Positions 58,986-64,000 of a DNA stretch of 64,000 bases are shown here, one piece after another. Source of the stretch: Meira nashicola (lineage: Eukaryota; Basidiomycota; Exobasidiomycetes; Exobasidiales; Brachybasidiaceae); NCBI GenBank assembly GCA_001600355.1, contig BCJU01000003.1:2856519-2920518 (forward strand). The letters are read 5' to 3'. Position 1 is the stretch's first letter, and each line of letters begins with the position of its first letter. Below the pieces are notes generated by a model that did no database searches, was not told the DNA's origin, and saw only the letters and a list, made by a program, of their open reading frames with translations. The position numbers and the translations under genes were made by a program.

Positions 58986-61900
58986 TTATTGATTTGCTTT
59001 GACTCCGTTTGCAATATTTTGTAGATTTTGTGCCAATTGTTTCCTCCTTGCTTCTCTTCTTTCTCTTCCCTTCACAATCAAAGCACGTGGTTCCAAATTG
59101 GCAAATAAGAATTTTGTCGAATGTTCGATAACATAACATCCAACGAAATCGATCGCCATTGCTGCTACTAGACGAACTTGGAAAGGTGTTGGAAGAGGAG
59201 TAAGTTGCAACCATGCATTCAATTCCGGCAAAAATTCAGTCGCACCAGCAAACGCAACTCCAAAGCATGACAATAAACCGTAATAAAGAGCTTTGTTTTG
59301 TGTCATACTCTCTCTGAAAGGTTCACCAACGTAATTGACTGAGAATGTGTTCACTTGTTGACTTAAGCTGATCAGGAAAACGGCAGAATTGAGCAATGAA
59401 GGTGTAAATTTGGCCTCCAAATCTACCACATCTAGTGGCTTTTCATATTGACCAGTGAGCAAAGTGATGTAACGCATACTTGCGATGTGCAATGCAAATT
59501 GTAGCAATAGCGAAAGCACAAAATATACGTTGAAGATGTTACTCGAAGGTCTCTCTCTTGATAATTGCTCTTTAGGTTGTGCACGAGAAATCATCAAGAA
59601 ACAAACGCTCATCAAAGCTCCACTGATTGTCACTTGATAATCACCAAACTTAATACCATCCAAATACATCACCGAAAGTGAGTAAGCTGTGATCAAACAG
59701 TTGAGACCCAGAATTTTGTACATTTGAATCGTTGCAACCAAACTACATCTGCCTTGGCGAATGATTTGAGTGATTGCGGAAACGTTGCTCAATTTGGAGG
59801 TGAAAGGTGCTGCGACACTTGCATCTCCTAATTTGATTTGAGGTGGACCATCTTCGGTATCCAGATCTGCCATCTGTGATGTAAGAGCAGAGAGATCGAA
59901 TGTAGCCTTTGGATTTGCACGTTTCGAATCTTTCAACTTGTTGACGATATCCTCACGTGCCTTCTCCAACTCAGGATACAATTCCTTCAAAGCAGCTGGC
60001 ACGGGTGGTGGTGGTTGACCCCATCGGGAGGTGAGGGACAATTGTTGTTCGTAGACCTTCTTCATGCGTTCGTTTCTTTGATGTTCAGCAATCTTTTTCA
60101 GATCCTCAGGTGTTCCGTCCAATAATGCAACACCAATGTTGGCAGCCTTGAGAGCACCAACGTCATTGGTACCGTCACCTGCCATCAATGTGATGTATCC
60201 CAATCGCTTCAACGAGTTCAAGATGAATTCTTTTTGTGAAGGACTTACACGTGCATAGACCCATGTATTTTGTACAAGTGCATCCCACTTGTCTGGAATA
60301 TCTTGGAAGAGCTTCATTGCAGGTCCAGTGAGACAAATGTCATACGATTCGAACAATTTGTGATCAAGTGGGTCACTTGCCTTGACGTTGATAACCTTGC
60401 TTTCATCTGGTGTGCGCCACCATAATTCTTGATCACTTGTAGCATTTTCACGAATATCAAGAATTAAGGTTTCACGATCAACAATTTCAACCTCATTTGC
60501 AACATGAACAGCTGTCAAAGGATTGTCACCTGTAATCATAATGCATCGATGCGAAGAATCATTCAATTGCTTGATCGAAGAAACAGCGTCATCCTTGAGT
60601 GGGCAGTGAAAGATTAAAAAGCCAGCGAATTCCAGAGTGCTTTCCACGTCGTCACGAGCAAGATGGTTGATACGCTCTGCATTGACACCATCCAAATACT
60701 TGTATCCAAGAGCCAAAACACGACTACCTTTACGTGTGAACGTTTTGTATGTCTCGTCGTAATCGGCAGGCAAGTGCTTGTACATTCCTCGTAAAACTTC
60801 TGGCGCGCCCTTCACTGCAGCAAAAAGACGTCGGTTGCCACCTTCAATAACATAAGCTACGGATGCCATACGCTTCAATGCTGATGAAAATTGGAAGCGA
60901 CGACGAACATTGACTTGCATTCGGAAGCGTGCCTCTGATGGATTTTTTGGTCCAAGAATATCTCCTTTAAGCAATTGCCAATCCAGAGCATCCACTGTGG
61001 TCTTTTCCATTGGGTCACCAACAAGGCCATCTTCCAAAAGAACAAGATTGTGTGCAATTGCCAAAGTAAGCGTTGATTCACGTCCAAGGGCCTTTACGTC
61101 GACAAGATCTCTAGCTTCACGAGCGCCAACATTTGCAATTCCCTGAACAACAAGATCTTCTCCAGTAATCGTACCAGTTTTGTCGAAGCAGCAAACATCC
61201 ACTTGTCCGGCATAAGGAATACGGAAAGGCTCCGTACAGAAAATTGCATGTTTAGCCAGTGCCATCAAAGATGCATTTACGGCCATTGATAATTCCATCG
61301 GCAACTCCGGTGGAACAACCGAAGTGATGATCAAAATACAGTCAAGAATCAATTTACCCTTTGGTCTACCCATAAGAAGTCCACGTGTCCAAACGTACCA
61401 ACTGGCCGCGATAGCAAAGACGAGCAAGAAAGCAATGAACAAGAATGCCTCCAAATTGTTTGCTGAAACACGACCTTCATTGGTGTATACCATCAAGCGA
61501 ATCAATTGACCTTGTGAGGTACCGAAACCCGTTCTTAGCACGACTGCCAAGCAACCACCGTCAGGAGAGCGAATGCCATTGAATGATGTTTCAGAGACAG
61601 TCGTTTGTAAAACTTTTGTACCGCCAAAAACGACATTGTTCCTGTCGTTTCCGTTCACGTCAAGTGTATCATTTGCATCACGTAGCTCGATGCTTTCTTT
61701 AAGTAATGGTGTCGATTCTCCACTCAACATAGCTTCATTCACGATAACGCTTCCTGACAACAGCAAGAGATCGCATGGGGTTGCTGAATCTTCTTTAGAA
61801 CGGGTTACAGACACTAAATCACCTGGTAGAAGCTCTGCACTTGAAGTTTCTAGCCATTTACCTGCCCTATATACTTGCAATTGGTAAGGTTGAATAGACA

Positions 61901-62760
61901 TTGTGCGGAATTCGCTCAATGTACGTAAACGTTGAAACACTGTAGTTGCCTCGAAAACGACCAACATGAAAAGAGTGAACAAAGAGTACCAAAAGTACTC
62001 GTCCAACAGCCATAAACCAACGCAAAAGACTTGAAAGACGAAGAAAGGTGCGACAGCATGTTCGATGAAGAGTTCAATAAATGTAGGTTTGGGAATGTTG
62101 AATGTGTTTGGACCAAATGTATGTCTGGTGATCTCCACATCACGTTCACTGGCCAGACCTTTTGTACTTTGGAATTCGCCCATTGTTGGCTTTGAGTCAA
62201 CTGGATACGGTAAGCGACGGAAAGTAGGTTCGCTAATCAAAGGCGAGACGAGTACAGAAGTGACGGAAGCTGATTGATCGGGCAATGTGAGAATGTATTT
62301 GTCGGCTTGATAGGTAAAAGACGTTTCAGTGGGCATTCCAGAACGAGAATGACGTTCGATTTTGACCATATCTCCTTCTCCTTTGTGAGCATGAGGAAAG
62401 ATGCGAATCAACTCAGTCTCGTTGATCGAGCTAACATTTCGACAAGTGATGAATGCCTTTGCTCCGATGCTCCATCTTGTGACTAAAAAGCTGAGTGCAT
62501 GACCAGCTAACAAAGCAACAGAGAAAACAAACGTCCATTCTTCCGATTTAACCCAAGTATCATACTTTACGAAATATCCGTATGCCCAAATGGGGTAAAG
62601 TGATAAGAAAGGGATGACATATAAATGCCATTCCAACGGTATCCGCCGATGAAGCGAAATCCGTGCAATGTCCGGAGATTGCACTGCGATCGACCTGTTT
62701 AAGAGAAATGCAGTTGTTAAAAATTATTGCTAGCTATAATTGCATTTATCATACTCACAT
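58986..62760 (-). CDS. SPF1: P5A-type ATPase Spf1, ER membrane-helix dislocase
   Basis: This endoplasmic-reticulum P-type ATPase extracts mistargeted membrane helices from the ER. The spliced protein has 1236 aa. Coding exon 1 is only two bases (AT, 62759-62760) and exon 2 is 58986-62694; the 64 bp intron has donor GTGAGT and acceptor TTAAACAG. Joining forms ATG-TCG-ATC-GCA-GTG-CAA (MSIAVQSPDIARIS). Without the intron the frame has no ATG at its start. Motifs are the P5A-type PPELPMELSMAVN in helix 4, CCFDKTGTITGEDL with the phosphorylated Asp, KGAPEVL, MITGDNPLTA and MAGDGTNDVGALK. N-terminal hydrophobic helices precede the first cytosolic loop (PYPVDSKPT), and the C-terminus has six helices. 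Confidence 0.95.
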
Positions 62761-63186
62761 TTTCGACAAAGGCAGTGATGGTTATGGTATTCGTAGAAAC
62801 AATGCGCGGCCTTTGTCTCTTGCAATCTTCTTACTATTTAGCCTATTCGCATTTTTGTGTGTGCATGCAGAATAGCACAGCGCCCGCAAGACAAAAAGAT
62901 CTGTGCGAATGGCGTGGAAGGTTGGAGGTAGACTGGGTTATATAATCACACGTGTACATGCCTGAAAAAAAGTCGGCTAGAGAACCCGCCAAACATGAAA
63001 GATGCACGGGCGGAAAAATTCAATGTGGGCGCCGACTTTTGAGAGAGGCTGAAGGAAGGACAGCACAAAAAAAGCTTGTCGGTCAAAATGCGAAGGGAGA
63101 GAGAGTTAGAGGAAGATGCACAAACCATATCAATTAGGTTTTCACCATCATCATAATCCGTTCCTTTTTTGTGGTTCACAGTAAAG
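62761..63186. promoter_or_regulatory. Divergent promoter SPF1 / succinyl-CoA ligase alpha
   Basis: This 426 bp region contains TTATATAA (62938-62945, readable on both strands) next to ACACGTGT with a CACGTG core (62949-62954). The TATA box lies about 180 bp from the SPF1 start and 240 bp from the other start. The SPF1 5' leader intron is on the left side. Confidence 0.5.
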
Positions 63187-64000
63187 ATGTTGAGCCTTCT
63201 AAGCTCATCTTCTCGTTTTTCGCTCGGTAAAGCAGCTTTGAAGGGTACATCGCCAAGCAGCATACTTTTCTCTAATGGAGGAAAAGCTGCGTTCTCTTCA
63301 AGCTCAATTCGTCGTAGTTACGAAGATACGATCAAAAACATTCTTGTCAAGAAAGATTCAAAGATTATCTGTCAAGGTTTCACAGGAAAGACTGCTACTT
63401 TCCACTGTAAACAAGCTCTAGAATATGGTACAAACCTTGTCGGAGGTGTTTCACCTAAGAAAGCTGGACAAGAACATTTAGGATTGCCAATCTTTGCTTC
63501 CGTAAAAGAGGCAATGCAAAAGACTAAAGCAGATGCAAGTGTTTTATACGTTCCTCCTCCAGCTGCTGCAGATGCAATCATTGAAGCAATCGAAGCTGAA
63601 GTTCCTCTCATTGTAGCAATTACAGAAGGTATTCCTCAACAAGATGAAATCCGTGTCGCACATGCATTAAAGAACCAATCCAAATCTCGTTTGATCGGAC
63701 CAAATTGCCCAGGTGTAATTAATCCTGAAGGTTGCAAGATTGGTATCATGCCCGGTCATATTCACACTCCCGGTAAGATTGGTATCGTTTCACGTTCAGG
63801 TACATTGACTTATGAAGCCGTTAATCAAACTACTGAACACGGCTTGGGTCAATCGATCGTTGTTGGTATTGGAGGTGATCCGTACCCAGGAAGTACAACT
63901 TTGGATTTGGTGAAGTTGTTGTTGGAAGATGATAATTCAAAGGGTATTGTTTTGATCGGTGAAATTGGTGGATCTATGGAGGAGGATGCCGCCGAATACC
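63187..64000 (+). CDS. Succinyl-CoA ligase alpha subunit, mitochondrial (3' end outside window)
   Basis: This TCA-cycle enzyme subunit couples succinyl-CoA and succinate to nucleotide triphosphate synthesis. The frame is open from the ATG at 63187 to the window end, 271 codons. Residues 1-43 are a Ser/Arg-rich presequence ([19 protein letters not shown]). The CoA-binding Rossmann domain follows: [46 protein letters not shown] and ITEGIPQQD. The ligase domain begins with [20 protein letters not shown] and continues through [25 protein letters not shown] and [14 protein letters not shown]. The catalytic phosphohistidine (GHAGA motif) lies downstream, beyond the window. No intron is seen in the visible part. 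Confidence 0.96.
   Translation, partial: MLSLLSSSSRFSLGKAALKGTSPSSILFSNGGKAAFSSSSIRRSYEDTIKNILVKKDSKIICQGFTGKTATFHCKQALEYGTNLVGGVSPKKAGQEHLGLPIFASVKEAMQKTKADASVLYVPPPAAADAIIEAIEAEVPLIVAITEGIPQQDEIRVAHALKNQSKSRLIGPNCPGVINPEGCKIGIMPGHIHTPGKIGIVSRSGTLTYEAVNQTTEHGLGQSIVVGIGGDPYPGSTTLDLVKLLLEDDNSKGIVLIGEIGGSMEEDAAEY

Noticed and set aside
58702..58992. 96-codon plus-strand frame before the SPF1 stop
   Set aside because: It starts at GTG, ends inside the SPF1 terminator region, and has no recognisable motif.
1..64000. tRNA, rRNA, CRISPR arrays, insertion sequences
   Set aside because: Scanning intergenic DNA by eye for tRNA B-box sequences, repeat-spacer patterns and terminal inverted repeats with a transposase found none. 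A tRNA scan could still reveal one I missed.

Overview
The window looks like nuclear chromosomal DNA of a fungus, most likely a basidiomycete. Genes are packed on both strands, mostly unbroken or with one to three short GT-AG introns (62, 64, 74, 87, 88 and 194 bp). The base composition is AT-leaning and the intergenic DNA is AT-rich. COP9 signalosome subunit 6, a BTG/Tob protein, a MARVEL-like membrane protein and a MoaA-MoaC cofactor gene argue against budding yeasts. The intron-poor style would fit Ustilaginomycotina, but I cannot fix the genus. I found no rRNA, tRNA, CRISPR, phage or clear transposon.

Layout. 0-4 kb: the 3' end of a disordered protein, then two divergent acetate/ammonium-type (GPR1/FUN34/YaaH) transporters. 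4-13 kb: cysteinyl-tRNA synthetase, a small secreted protein, an MFS sugar/polyol transporter and a four-helix MARVEL-like protein. 13-23 kb: a giant disordered protein, then UTP14 and NIP7 head to head. 23-34 kb: a NUP188-like nucleoporin head to head with a tail-anchored APSES/Bqt4-like protein, then the MoaA-MoaC gene. 34-41 kb: VPS54 tail to tail with an ADGF-type adenosine deaminase. 41-48 kb: a hexose transporter, inorganic pyrophosphatase, an APE1-type endonuclease and a lysine-rich protein. 48-55 kb: a Kre9/Knh1-like GPI protein, CSN6, mitochondrial DnaJ (Mdj1) and a BTG/Tob protein. 55-59 kb: a gene-poor stretch. 59-64 kb: the P5A ATPase SPF1 and the start of succinyl-CoA ligase alpha.

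How the genes relate. There are no operons, but neighbours are sometimes functionally matched. UTP14 and NIP7 (ribosome biogenesis) share a 402 bp divergent promoter, and the nucleoporin and the putative inner-nuclear-membrane protein share one of 262 bp. Several enzymes carry a presequence followed by a second in-frame ATG (cysteinyl-tRNA synthetase, pyrophosphatase, AP endonuclease), suggesting one gene serves two compartments.

The strongest unusual observation is in the MoaA-MoaC gene. A strong splice donor lies just before the codons for the MoaA Gly-Gly tail. Splicing there gives an in-frame MoaA-MoaC fusion; not splicing gives a complete MoaA ending in Gly-Gly, an arrangement that resembles human MOCS1. 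The SPF1 start codon also appears to be split by an intron (AT|G).
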